Made by a program: the position numbers and the translations under genes
Source: Thermococcus sp.
GTDB lineage: Archaea > Methanobacteriota_B > Thermococci > Thermococcales > Thermococcaceae
Assembly: GCF_026991495.1 (NCBI RefSeq)
Contig: NZ_JALXBJ010000025.1
Span: 1-64,000 of the forward strand
Direction: 5' to 3'
Length of the DNA stretch: 64,000 nucleotides
Part shown: positions 9,256 to 16,450 of the stretch, one piece after another
How the letters are laid out: each line of letters starts with the position of its first letter
How positions within the stretch are numbered: position 1 is the first letter of the stretch
Notes under the pieces: model-generated
Database searches by the model: none
Told to the model about the DNA's origin: nothing
The model's input: only the letters and a program-made list of their open reading frames with translations

Positions 9256-9414
9256 GATCATCACCCCTGAGTTATCGATTCATGAGACTGTTGGCTTTTT
9301 TCGGGGACGTTTTATAAACCTTTGCCCCCATTCATTAACGCCCCGGGACTGCCTCGGCCGGCAGGGCCAATTGGATTTTTATACCGTGCTGTGGAAACGC
9401 CTGAGGTGGTGAAG

Positions 9415-9618
9415 GTGATAGAGGTGAAGGTCGTTGGAAGGGGGGTTGAGATGGAGCTTGAATGGAGGAGGGGAATGCTCGTCAAGGACGTCCTTCGTGA
9501 GGCAGGCTTCAACACCGAAAGCGCTATAGCGAAGGTGAACGGCAGGGTCGCCGTTGAGGACGAGACGGTGAACGATGGGGACAGGGTTGAGGTAATCCCC
9601 GTTGTCTCGGGGGGATGA
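9415..9618 (+). CDS. ThiS/MoaD-like ubiquitin-fold sulfur carrier
   Basis: A 67-residue beta-grasp protein ending in the di-glycine tail VVSGG, the hallmark of ThiS/MoaD/SAMP sulfur carriers that are adenylated by an E1-like enzyme. Motifs FNTESAIAKVNGR and DGDRVEVIPVVSGG fit the family. I place the start at the GTG at 9415 (reading MIEVKVVGRG), which has GAGGTGG 5 nt upstream and matches related proteins from memory. GTG codons at 9406, 9409 and 9424 are alternatives. A TATA box (TTTTTATA) lies at about 9375-9383. Whether it serves thiamine, molybdopterin or tRNA thiolation cannot be told here. Confidence 0.88.
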   Translation: MIEVKVVGRGVEMELEWRRGMLVKDVLREAGFNTESAIAKVNGRVAVEDETVNDGDRVEVIPVVSGG

Positions 9619-9704
9619 GCTTACGACTATCAACGATATCAATATTGGCGTTAAGCGAAATCCTTTTAAGGAGATGCGCACCAAAACCACTCAGGTGAAC
9701 TCGC

Positions 9705-9920
9705 ATGAAGGGCAGAATAAACCTGTTAAAAAGAAAGCTTGACGTTGTCAAGAAGCAGAAGGAGTACCTGATCCTTGAGGAGGCGAAGCTCGTCAGGATG
9801 TCGAGGCAGAAGAAGGCCGTCTCCAGAAAGCTCGATAAAATTCGCAGGGAGAAGTTCCAGGTTCTCGCGGAGGAGGCAAAGCTTCTGAGGGTTATAAGGC
9901 AGAGCAACAGCCCCGCATGA
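9705..9920 (+). CDS. Small basic coiled-coil protein
   Basis: A 71-residue, strongly basic and helical protein (MKGRINLLKRKLDVVKKQ...). It contains two similar heptad-like halves carrying EEAKLVRMSRQ and EEAKLLRVIRQ, suggesting an internal duplication or helical hairpin. The ATG at 9705 lies 8 nt after a GGTGAA motif. It is monocistronic, between the ThiS-like gene and aif2a, and is followed by a T-rich stretch. No domain is recognised; nucleic-acid binding is possible from its charge but unproven. Confidence 0.72.
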   Translation: MKGRINLLKRKLDVVKKQKEYLILEEAKLVRMSRQKKAVSRKLDKIRREKFQVLAEEAKLLRVIRQSNSPA

Positions 9921-9935
9921 GTTTTTCTTTCCCCC
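9920..9935 (+). terminator. T-rich terminator after coiled-coil gene
   Basis: The tract GTTTTTCTTTCCCCC immediately follows the stop codon of the 71-aa gene. Oligo-T runs of this kind are the usual archaeal intrinsic termination signal. No hairpin precedes it. Confidence 0.45.
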
Positions 9936-10006
9936 GATTTCCATTGCCAAAGCTTAATAAAGTCTCTTCTGTAGACTCTTCAGGACAAAGTTGAGAGGTG
10001 GTTTTA

Positions 10007-10834
10007 ATGCCCAAGAAGGCCAAGGAGTACCCTGAGGAGGGGGAGTTCGTCATAGCGACCGTTAAGAACATTCATCCCTACGGTGCTTTCCTCAAACTTG
10101 ACGAGTACCCAGGGAAGGAAGGCTTCATGCACATAAGCGAGGTCGCACCGACGTGGGTCAAGAACATCAGGGACTACATCAAGGAGGGCCAGAAGATAGT
10201 CGCCAAGGTCATCCGCGTCGACCCGAGTAAGGGGCACATCGATTTGAGCCTGAAGCGCGTCAACCAGCAGCAGAGGAAGGCCAAACTCCAGGAGTACAAG
10301 CGCGCCCAGAAGGCTGAGAACCTCCTCAACATGGCGGCGGAGAAGCTCGGGAAGAGATTCGAGACGGCCTGGAGGGAGGTCTGGGTTCCCCTTGAGGAGG
10401 AGTACGGGGAGGTCTACGCGGCATTTGAAGACGCCGCCCAGAACGGAATCGATGTCCTGAAGGGCCTCATAAGCGACGAGTGGATCGAGGCGCTGAAGCC
10501 CATAATCGAGGCCTACGTCGAGGTCCCAACGGTAACGATAGACGCGGAGTTCGAGATAACGGTCCCAAGTTCGAACGGCGTTGAGGTGATAAGAAACGCC
10601 CTGATCCGCGCGCGGGACAGGGCCAATAAGGAAGCCGAGGTAGAGGTCAGGTTCACTTACCAGGGCGCCCCGCGCTACAGGATAGACATCAGCGCGCCGG
10701 ACTACTACAAGGCCGAGGAGGTTCTCGAAAGCATTGCCGACGAGATCCTCCGGGTTATCAAGGAAGCCGGCGGGGAGGCCACCCTCATAAGGAAGGAGAA
10801 GCGCATCAGGAAGATCAAGAAGAGGGGTGGCTGA
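10007..10834 (+). CDS. eif2a: Translation initiation factor 2 subunit alpha (aIF2-alpha)
   Basis: A 275-residue aIF2-alpha, full length for the family. An N-terminal S1/OB domain (EFVIATVKNIHPYGAFLKLDE to HIDLSLKRVN) is followed by a helical domain and a C-terminal alpha/beta domain ending in a Lys/Arg-rich tail. As part of the aIF2 heterotrimer it helps deliver initiator tRNA to the small subunit. The start is the ATG at 10007, with GAGGTG 6 nt upstream. It heads an operon with nop10 and the PAC2 gene; its TGA overlaps the nop10 ATG. Confidence 0.97.
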   Translation: MPKKAKEYPEEGEFVIATVKNIHPYGAFLKLDEYPGKEGFMHISEVAPTWVKNIRDYIKEGQKIVAKVIRVDPSKGHIDLSLKRVNQQQRKAKLQEYKRAQKAENLLNMAAEKLGKRFETAWREVWVPLEEEYGEVYAAFEDAAQNGIDVLKGLISDEWIEALKPIIEAYVEVPTVTIDAEFEITVPSSNGVEVIRNALIRARDRANKEAEVEVRFTYQGAPRYRIDISAPDYYKAEEVLESIADEILRVIKEAGGEATLIRKEKRIRKIKKRGG

Positions 10835-11022
10835 TGCACTTCAGGATAAGGAAGTGTCCGGTCTGCGGGAGGTACACCCTGAAGGAGGTCTGCCCCGTCT
10901 GTGGGGCCAAGACCAAGGTAGCCCATCCCCCGCGCTTTTCGCCTGAGGATCCCTACGGGGAGTACAGGCGAAGGCTCAAGAGGGAGCAGCTGGGCATAGT
11001 TCATAAGGGTGAGCGAAGATGA
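10834..11022 (+). CDS. nop10: Ribosome biogenesis protein Nop10
   Basis: A 62-residue Nop10, component of the H/ACA box pseudouridylation RNP with Cbf5, Gar1 and L7Ae. The archaeal zinc ribbon is visible as CPVCGRYTL...CPVCGAKT, followed by the conserved PPRFSPEDPYGEYRR segment. Its start overlaps the stop of aif2a (ATGA-type) and its end overlaps the PAC2 gene, so the three genes are translationally coupled. This aif2a-nop10-PAC2 order is common in Euryarchaeota. Confidence 0.97.
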   Translation: MHFRIRKCPVCGRYTLKEVCPVCGAKTKVAHPPRFSPEDPYGEYRRRLKREQLGIVHKGERR

Positions 11023-11819
11023 TGGAGAGCACGATCTACGTTCTTGAGAGGCCAATGCTCAGGGATCCGATATTCATCGAGGGACTCCCGGGAATAGGCC
11101 TCGTTGGAAAGCTCGCGGCGGAGCACCTGATACAGGAGCTCAAAGCCGTAAAGTTCGCGGAGCTCTACTCACCGCACTTCATGCATCAGGTCCTCATCAA
11201 GAAGAACTCGGTCGTCGAGCTGATGAAGAACGAGCTCTACTACTGGAGAAACCCGGACGAAAGCGGCAGGGACATCATAATCATCACCGGCGACCAGCAG
11301 GTTGCCCCGACGGACAGCCCGGGTCACTACGAGGTAGTCGGAAAGATCCTCGACTTCGCCCAGGCACTCGGCGTCAGGGAGATAGTGACCATGGGCGGCT
11401 ACCAGGTGCCGGAGCTCAACGGCGAACCAAGGGTTTTAGCGGCCGTAACCCACGAGGGGCTGATTGATTACTACAAGGGGAAGCTGAAGGACTGCCAGAT
11501 GGAGGTCCTCTGGAGGGAAGACGAGGGCGGGGCCATCGTCGGGGCGGCCGGGCTCCTCCTCGGCATGGGCAAGCTCCGCTCTATGTTCGGCATAAGCCTC
11601 CTCGGCGAGAGCTTAGGGTACATAGTGGACCCCAAGGCGGCGAAGGCCGTGCTCTCAGCTGTTACGAGGATACTCGGGATAGAGGTGGACATGAGCGCCC
11701 TCGATGAGAGGGCCAAGGAGACGGAGGAGATACTCCGGAAGGTTCAGGAGATGCAGAGAGCGATGCTGGAGCAGCAGATGCCGCCTAGCCCAGAGGAGGA
11801 AGACAGGGGCTACCTCTGA
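11019..11819 (+). CDS. PAC2-family proteasome assembly chaperone (PbaB-like)
   Basis: A 266-residue PAC2 family protein. Near the N-terminus it carries FIEGLPGIGLVGKLAAEHL; further in are IIIITGDQQVAPTDSPGHYEV and GGYQVPELNGEPRVLAAVT. Archaeal PbaA/PbaB proteins of this family assist 20S proteasome assembly or bind its alpha ring. The C-terminus is a helical extension ending in acidic residues and a final GYL, comparable to the HbYX-like tails that dock to the proteasome; that function is inferred. The ATG at 11019 follows GGTGAG by 6 nt; 11022 is an alternative. Confidence 0.9.
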   Translation: MMESTIYVLERPMLRDPIFIEGLPGIGLVGKLAAEHLIQELKAVKFAELYSPHFMHQVLIKKNSVVELMKNELYYWRNPDESGRDIIIITGDQQVAPTDSPGHYEVVGKILDFAQALGVREIVTMGGYQVPELNGEPRVLAAVTHEGLIDYYKGKLKDCQMEVLWREDEGGAIVGAAGLLLGMGKLRSMFGISLLGESLGYIVDPKAAKAVLSAVTRILGIEVDMSALDERAKETEEILRKVQEMQRAMLEQQMPPSPEEEDRGYL

Positions 11820-11831
11820 TTTTTCTTTCCA
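11819..11831 (+). terminator. T-rich terminator after PAC2 gene
   Basis: The tract ATTTTTCTTTCC directly follows the PAC2 stop codon and precedes the separately regulated nickel/cobalt transporter operon. It is a typical archaeal oligo-T terminator without a hairpin. Confidence 0.45.
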
Positions 11832-11846
11832 ACCCCCAACCCATGG

Positions 11847-11911
11847 TTGATAACACCAATATAGCAAAAGAGTTAAAAATCGTGCCACCATTTCTTTAAT
11901 TGATAACACCA
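11847..11911 (+). promoter_or_regulatory. Paired TTGATAACACCA repeats flanking the nikM promoter
   Basis: Two identical 12-bp direct repeats, TTGATAACACCA, lie at 11847-11858 and 11900-11911 (53 bp apart, about five helical turns). Between them is a TATA-like AGTTAAAAATC at 11871-11881. The expected transcription start at about 11897-11905 falls on the second repeat. Flanking the promoter in this way is what a looping metal-responsive repressor such as NikR would need; NikR itself is not in this window. Confidence 0.55.
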
Positions 11912-11924
11912 GGAGGTGCTCGCC

Positions 11925-12590
11925 TTGCACATCCCCGACGGCTACCTCGGTCCCTACACCTTCGGCTTTTTTTACGCAGTTATGATACCGATATGGTACA
12001 GGGCGTTTAAGTGGCTCAAGAAGCTCAGACCCCAGCAGGTTCCGCTGCTCGGCGTCCTGACGGCCTTCGCTTTCCTCGTTATGATGTACAACATGCCGGT
12101 TCCCGGCGGGACAACGGCCCACATAGTTGGGGGCACGATAATAGCCGTACTCATAGACCCCTGGGCAGCGACAGTTGCCCTCACGATAGTCCTCCTGATC
12201 CAGGCGCTCTTCTTCGGCGACGGGGGTATAACTGCATACGCCGCAAACGTCTTCAACATGGGGGTCGTCCTGCCCTTCGTCGGCTACTACACATACAGGT
12301 TCCTCAACCGGAAGCTCGGCCTGAGCGAGGTTCTCTCATCGGGCATCGGCGCCTACGTTGGGATAGTCACCGCGGCAACGGTAGCTGGGATAGAGCTCGG
12401 GATACAGCCGTACATACAGCCCGGCTACTGCCCCTACAAGCTGAGCGTTTCGGTTCCGGCGATGGCTATAGCACACCTCGTAACGGCGGGCCCGGCCGCA
12501 GCAGTGGTCACGGCCGCCGTCGTCTGGTACGTGAAGAAGAGCAGGCCAGACCTCTTCGAGATGAGGACGATCATGAAGAGCAGGGGGTGA
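11925..12590 (+). CDS. Nickel/cobalt ECF transporter, substrate-binding component NikM/CbiM
   Basis: A 221-residue membrane protein of the CbiM/NikM family, with about six or seven membrane segments. The start is the TTG at 11925, giving Met-His-Ile-Pro-Asp-Gly, because the family needs a free N-terminal Met-His for metal chelation, and GGAGGTG sits 6 nt upstream; the GTG at 11916 lies inside that ribosome-binding site. Conserved segments include VPGGTTAHIVGG, ALFFGDGGITAYAANVFNMG and YCPYKLSVSVPAMAIAHL. It captures Ni2+ or Co2+ outside the membrane and works with the next three genes. Metal specificity cannot be decided here. Confidence 0.94.
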   Translation: MHIPDGYLGPYTFGFFYAVMIPIWYRAFKWLKKLRPQQVPLLGVLTAFAFLVMMYNMPVPGGTTAHIVGGTIIAVLIDPWAATVALTIVLLIQALFFGDGGITAYAANVFNMGVVLPFVGYYTYRFLNRKLGLSEVLSSGIGAYVGIVTAATVAGIELGIQPYIQPGYCPYKLSVSVPAMAIAHLVTAGPAAAVVTAAVVWYVKKSRPDLFEMRTIMKSRG

Positions 12591-12594
12591 GTGG

Positions 12595-12930
12595 ATGGAC
12601 AGGCTCACCAAGACCCTACTGGTAGTAGTCGCCGCCCTGATAATCCTCTCGCCGATAGGGATACTCCTCGTGTGGAACTACAGCGACGCCTGGGGCGAGT
12701 GGGACGTCTCCACCGTGGAGCACATGGTAGGGCAGAAACTGCCCGGAATGGAGAAGCTCGCCAACTCCTGGAACCACGCGGTTCTCCCGGACTACAACGT
12801 CCCCGGCTGGGAGGACAAGCTCCACGCCTCAATAGGCTACATAATCTCTGCCGTGGTGGGGGTTGCGGTTGTACTGGCCGTCTACTACATACTCGTCCGC
12901 CTTGCGGCCGGGAGAGGCCCGGCCTCCTGA
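12595..12930 (+). CDS. Nickel/cobalt transporter auxiliary subunit (NikN/CbiN/PDGLE-like)
   Basis: A 111-residue protein with two membrane segments (about residues 7-27 and 82-103) and an external loop of about 55 residues rich in Trp and aromatic residues. This topology is that of CbiN/NikN small components of nickel/cobalt ECF transporters. Position confirms it: 4 nt after the M-component and directly before the T-component. The ATG at 12595 follows GGGGGTGAGTGG. CbiN-like proteins help load metal onto the M-component. Confidence 0.82.
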   Translation: MDRLTKTLLVVVAALIILSPIGILLVWNYSDAWGEWDVSTVEHMVGQKLPGMEKLANSWNHAVLPDYNVPGWEDKLHASIGYIISAVVGVAVVLAVYYILVRLAAGRGPAS

Positions 12931-12950
12931 GGCTTTTTTTGGTGATCCCC

Positions 12951-13769
12951 ATGGGCTTCCTTGAATCAACCGCCCGGGAGGTCCTTGAGTTCACGACGGA
13001 AGCCGTCTTTTCCGAGAGGTACGCGAGGGCCGAAGGCCTCCTCCAGGGTTTAGACCCACGGGTTAAGCTGGTCTCCCTCTTCACCCTTGTCACAGCAGTC
13101 GTGATGCTTAAATCAATGGGGGCGCTCCTCGTGTTCTACACAATCCCCTTGGCTTTGGCCGTCGCATCGGGGGTAAACCCGCTCGCGTTCGTCAAGAGGG
13201 TCTGGCTCTTCATCCCCCTCTTCACCGGCGTGATAGCCCTCCCATCGATCTTCATGATACCTGGCAAGGAGCTCTTCACGGTTCCCATACTGGGATGGGG
13301 CGCAACGAGGGAAGGCGTTTACTGGGCGACCCTCTTCACCCTCCGCGTCGCGACGGCGGTCTCGTACGCCATCCTGTTCACGATGACGACGAGGTGGAAC
13401 GACGTTGTATCAGCCCTCTCCAGCCTCCGGGTTCCCGGCATGGTGATAACGATAACAACCCTCGCCTACCGCTACCTCTTCCTGCTCGCGAAGCTCCTCC
13501 TCGACGCCATGCACGCGAGGAGGGCGAGGCTCGCCGGCGACCTCGGGATGGTCGAGAGCTGGAAGGAGGCGGGAAAGCATATAGGGGCTACGTTCATAAA
13601 GGCCAACGCCTTAGGCGAGGAGGTCTACTACGCCATGCTCTCAAGGGGGTACGACAACGAAGTCGTAAACCAGTCCGATCTCCATTTCAGCGGAGCCGAC
13701 TACGCGGCCTCCGCGGCGACCGTCCTGCTCGTGCTCCTCGCCTTCCTGTTAGAGAGGGGGTTGCCATGA
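12951..13769 (+). CDS. cbiQ: ECF transporter transmembrane component (CbiQ/EcfT)
   Basis: A 272-residue T-component with about five membrane segments. Family signatures are LDPRVKLVSLF near the N-terminus and the coupling-helix Ala-Arg-Arg region (HARRARL); a second coupling motif is AMLSRGYD. It couples the ATPase to the M-component. The start is the ATG at 12951 with GGTGAT 4 nt upstream; longer open frame upstream only shadows the previous genes. Its TGA overlaps the ATG of the ATPase gene. Confidence 0.93.
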   Translation: MGFLESTAREVLEFTTEAVFSERYARAEGLLQGLDPRVKLVSLFTLVTAVVMLKSMGALLVFYTIPLALAVASGVNPLAFVKRVWLFIPLFTGVIALPSIFMIPGKELFTVPILGWGATREGVYWATLFTLRVATAVSYAILFTMTTRWNDVVSALSSLRVPGMVITITTLAYRYLFLLAKLLLDAMHARRARLAGDLGMVESWKEAGKHIGATFIKANALGEEVYYAMLSRGYDNEVVNQSDLHFSGADYAASAATVLLVLLAFLLERGLP

Positions 13770-14569
13770 ACGTCTACGAACTCAGGGGGGTTTCCTACAG
13801 GTACCCGACCGGGAGCTGGGCCCTGAAAGGGGTGGACATGAGGGTTGAGAGGGGTGAAACGCTCGCGATAGTCGGGCCCAACGGTGCCGGAAAGACGACT
13901 CTCCTCAAGATAATGGACGCCCTCGTAATGCCGACCGAGGGGGAGGTGTTCTTCGAAGGGGAGCCCGTAACCGAGGAGACGATGACCGACCGCGGGTTCC
14001 GGCGGAAGGTCGGCTTCCTCTTCCAGAGCCCGGACGTCATGCTCTTCAGCGCGACGGTCTTGGAGGACGTGGCCTTCGGGCCGGTTCACCTCTGGGGAAA
14101 AGAAAAGGGCCTTGAAAAGGCCAGAGAAGCCTTAAAGCTCCTCGGGATAGAGAACCTCGCCGACAGGCATCCCTACAGCCTCAGCGGAGGAGAGAAGAAG
14201 AAGGCCTCGATAGCGGCTGTGCTCTCGATGGAGCCGGAGGTTCTCCTTCTCGACGAGCCGACGCGGGATCTGGACCTGAGAAACAGGAACTTCGTCCTGG
14301 AAATGATAAAGCGCTGGAAGAGAGAGGGGAAGACCGTGGTGGTGGTCAGCCACGACCTAAGGCTGATTCGCCTCGCGGACAGGGTCTACGTCATCAATGG
14401 GGAGGTGCTCTTCGAGGGGACCCCGGGGGAGCTTTTCTCAAGGCCAGAGCTGGTAGAGAGAGCGAACCTCGACGTCCCGGAGATAGTCAGGCTCTTCCAC
14501 CGGCTGGGAATCGAAGAGGTGCCGATGAGCGTCGAGGAGGCGGCTGAGATACTGAAGAGGAGGTGCTAA
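13766..14569 (+). CDS. cbiO: ECF transporter ATP-binding protein (CbiO/EcfA)
   Basis: A 267-residue ABC ATPase. Walker A is GPNGAGKTT (about residues 35-43), the Q-loop is FLFQSPDVMLF with the energy-coupling-type acidic residue, the signature is SLSGGEKKK, Walker B is VLLLDEPT followed by DLDLRN, and the switch His is in VSHDL. The C-terminal extension is typical of CbiO. It overlaps the T-component gene by 4 nt and powers the M-N-T-A transporter. The 3' end overlaps the convergent ABC ATPase gene by 4 nt. Confidence 0.94.
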   Translation: MNVYELRGVSYRYPTGSWALKGVDMRVERGETLAIVGPNGAGKTTLLKIMDALVMPTEGEVFFEGEPVTEETMTDRGFRRKVGFLFQSPDVMLFSATVLEDVAFGPVHLWGKEKGLEKAREALKLLGIENLADRHPYSLSGGEKKKASIAAVLSMEPEVLLLDEPTRDLDLRNRNFVLEMIKRWKREGKTVVVVSHDLRLIRLADRVYVINGEVLFEGTPGELFSRPELVERANLDVPEIVRLFHRLGIEEVPMSVEEAAEILKRRC

Positions 14570-15252
14570 GACTCCAGCTTGAGCCTGAAGAGCCTCTCAA
14601 CCTCCCCCCTGACCTCATCCACCTCCCCGCTAAGGACGAGCTTTCCACTCGCGATGACGTAGACCCTATCGACCACCGGGAGGAGGGGCTCCCAGATGTG
14701 GCTGATTATCACGAAACTCCTCTTCCCGCGCTCCTCTTTGAGGAGTTTTACAAACCTCCCCATGCTCTCAAAGTCCAGGTTCGCCAGCGGCTCGTCTATC
14801 ATGACCAGCTCTGGATCTCCGACGAAAGCCTGGGCCACCGCGAGCTTCTTCAGCATCCCGGAGGAGTAGTTCTTGGTGATCTCATCGAGGAAGTCCAGCC
14901 CGAAGAGCTTTGCAACCCTCTCGACCTCTTCCATACCATAGCCCTTCGACCTCGCTATGAACTCAAGCCACTCCCTCCCGGAGATGAGGGGAGGGAAGGA
15001 GACCGGGTCGTAGGCCACCCCAATTCTCATCTTCACAGCGGCGTCCCTCCAGGGGTCCTTTCCCATGAGCCTTATCCTCCCGGAGGTCGGCCTGTAGACG
15101 CCGGTGGCGAGCTTGAAAAACGTGCTCTTCCCGCCGCCGTTCGGGCCGAGGATAAGGTTCGTGCCCTCTGGAATCTCAACCGTAACCCCGTCGAGGGCCT
15201 TTATGCTCCCAAAGCGCTTGATAAGGTTCTCTGCCTCTATCAACTCCACCAC
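14566..15252 (-). CDS. ABC-2 exporter ATPase (secreted-protein locus 1)
   Basis: A 228-residue ABC ATPase of the ABC-2 export (CcmA/NatA) type. Walker A is GPNGGGKST (about residues 36-44), the signature is NYSSGMLKK, Walker B is LVMIDEPLANLD, and the switch is IISHIWE. It is the last gene of an operon that reads secreted protein, anchored ectodomain protein, permease, two-TM protein, ATPase. It starts with a GTG at 15252, overlapping the preceding small membrane gene by 13 nt, so the two are coupled. The substrate is unknown; genomic context points to a peptide or protein. Confidence 0.92.
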   Translation of the reverse strand: MVELIEAENLIKRFGSIKALDGVTVEIPEGTNLILGPNGGGKSTFFKLATGVYRPTSGRIRLMGKDPWRDAAVKMRIGVAYDPVSFPPLISGREWLEFIARSKGYGMEEVERVAKLFGLDFLDEITKNYSSGMLKKLAVAQAFVGDPELVMIDEPLANLDFESMGRFVKLLKEERGKRSFVIISHIWEPLLPVVDRVYVIASGKLVLSGEVDEVRGEVERLFRLKLES

Positions 15253-15686
15253 CTCCAGAGGAGAAAGGCGAGGAGAACTGACAGCACTCCAACTGAAACC
15301 CAGAGGACGCCCTGGGTTCTTGAGGTTGGGTAGAGCTCCGAGATGTAACCCGAACAGAACATACTGCCGTTTGTGTAAAGTGAGTAGGTGCCTTCATGGG
15401 GGATCACAACAACCCTGCTAACGTGGGGTTCAACGGGGATATCCAAAAGATTTCTGCCCGAAAGCTGATCCTTCAGCAGAAGGCTTCCCCTACCGTTGCA
15501 GGAGATGTTGAGGAGAGCCCATCCCGGGGAATGGAAGGGGATGTAGCTGAGCCTTCCGCTTTCCAGCTGGATCTTTCCCGGCCCGATGTAGCCCCGCACA
15601 TGCTCGTTGGCCCTGTAGGCCGCCAAAAACGACATCAGCATCAGGATCATAATAACCAGGAGACCGATTAAAAAGCGGTGCCTCAT
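15240..15686 (-). CDS. Two-TM protein with exposed Cys-containing domain (locus 1)
   Basis: A 148-residue protein with an N-terminal membrane segment (about residues 5-23) and a C-terminal one (about 125-145). The intervening domain of about 100 residues is beta-rich and holds two cysteines (ISCNG and FCSGYIS) that could form an external disulfide. It lies between the permease and ATPase genes and overlaps both. A similar-sized, similar-topology protein sits at 53094-53456 beside the second exporter locus. No family is recognised; a receptor, immunity or accessory role is inference. Confidence 0.8.
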   Translation of the reverse strand: MRHRFLIGLLVIMILMLMSFLAAYRANEHVRGYIGPGKIQLESGRLSYIPFHSPGWALLNISCNGRGSLLLKDQLSGRNLLDIPVEPHVSRVVVIPHEGTYSLYTNGSMFCSGYISELYPTSRTQGVLWVSVGVLSVLLAFLLWRWWS

Positions 15687-16450
15687 ACAACATCCCCCCT
15701 GAGGAATACGACGAGGGAAAGCAGCAGGAGGGTGATTGGAAGGGCGAGCCCGGCGGCAGCGTTCGCAGGCGAGAAGGGAGTGCCCCCGTTGAGGACAGCA
15801 GTGAAGCCCTCAACGAAGGAGAAGGGGGGTAACATTAGGGATGAGAAGTAGGGAACCACCGTAACGAAAAATGCCGCTAAAAACGAGAGGAACATGTTCT
15901 TAAAGAGCACACCGAAGAGAACCGAAACCGACAGCACAAAGAACACGAAGTAGAAGGTGAGGACGAGCTCGTAGAGGAAGGTAGTACTCCCCAAAAGGGA
16001 CCAGAGCACGGGGGAGAGGTCGGCGTTCAGGAAAACCGCAACGGCGATGAGGGGGAATATAGATGCAAGAACGGCAAATACGAGGGTGGAGGCAACCTTT
16101 GAGAGGTATATCCCAAGCTTCGAGTAGGGGAGGGAATAGAGCGAGAGGGCATAGCCCCTGTCCCTGTCGTACCTGAAGGTCAGCACCGAGATCACAGACG
16201 TGAACAGGGACAGGAGGATCCAAAAACCCGGGACAAGACTCGGATACACAAAGAGCCAGTGGGCACTCATGCTCGACGTTGCAGTGGACGGGGAGAAGGT
16301 GGGGGGTTCGTTTCCGTGAATAAGCGCGAGGCCCGCCATGGAGTGAAGGTAGCCCGCGGCCAAGAGGTATGAGAGGACGGGAACCGTAATCACGGCAACT
16401 AAAACCTTCAGGGGATCGCCGACCTCCCAGGAAATTAAATTCCCTTTCAT
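15683..16450 (-). CDS. ABC-2 type permease (locus 1)
   Basis: A 255-residue integral membrane protein with about six membrane segments, consistent with an ABC-2 permease. It has a short cytosolic N-terminus, a conserved-looking RYDRDRGYALSLYSLPYSK coupling loop between segments 2 and 3, and a final TM ending VVFLRGDVV. It overlaps its upstream neighbour by 4 nt (ATGA type) and its downstream neighbour by 4 nt. It should pair with the ATPase at 14566 to export a substrate, probably linked to the secreted protein encoded at the head of the operon. Confidence 0.86.
   Translation of the reverse strand: MKGNLISWEVGDPLKVLVAVITVPVLSYLLAAGYLHSMAGLALIHGNEPPTFSPSTATSSMSAHWLFVYPSLVPGFWILLSLFTSVISVLTFRYDRDRGYALSLYSLPYSKLGIYLSKVASTLVFAVLASIFPLIAVAVFLNADLSPVLWSLLGSTTFLYELVLTFYFVFFVLSVSVLFGVLFKNMFLSFLAAFFVTVVPYFSSLMLPPFSFVEGFTAVLNGGTPFSPANAAAGLALPITLLLLSLVVFLRGDVV

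Noticed and set aside
14563-15333. 256-residue plus-strand frame opposite the locus 1 ATPase
   Set aside because: Antisense of an ABC ATPase with intact Walker motifs; composition (Pro/Leu/His/Arg) is typical of shadow frames.
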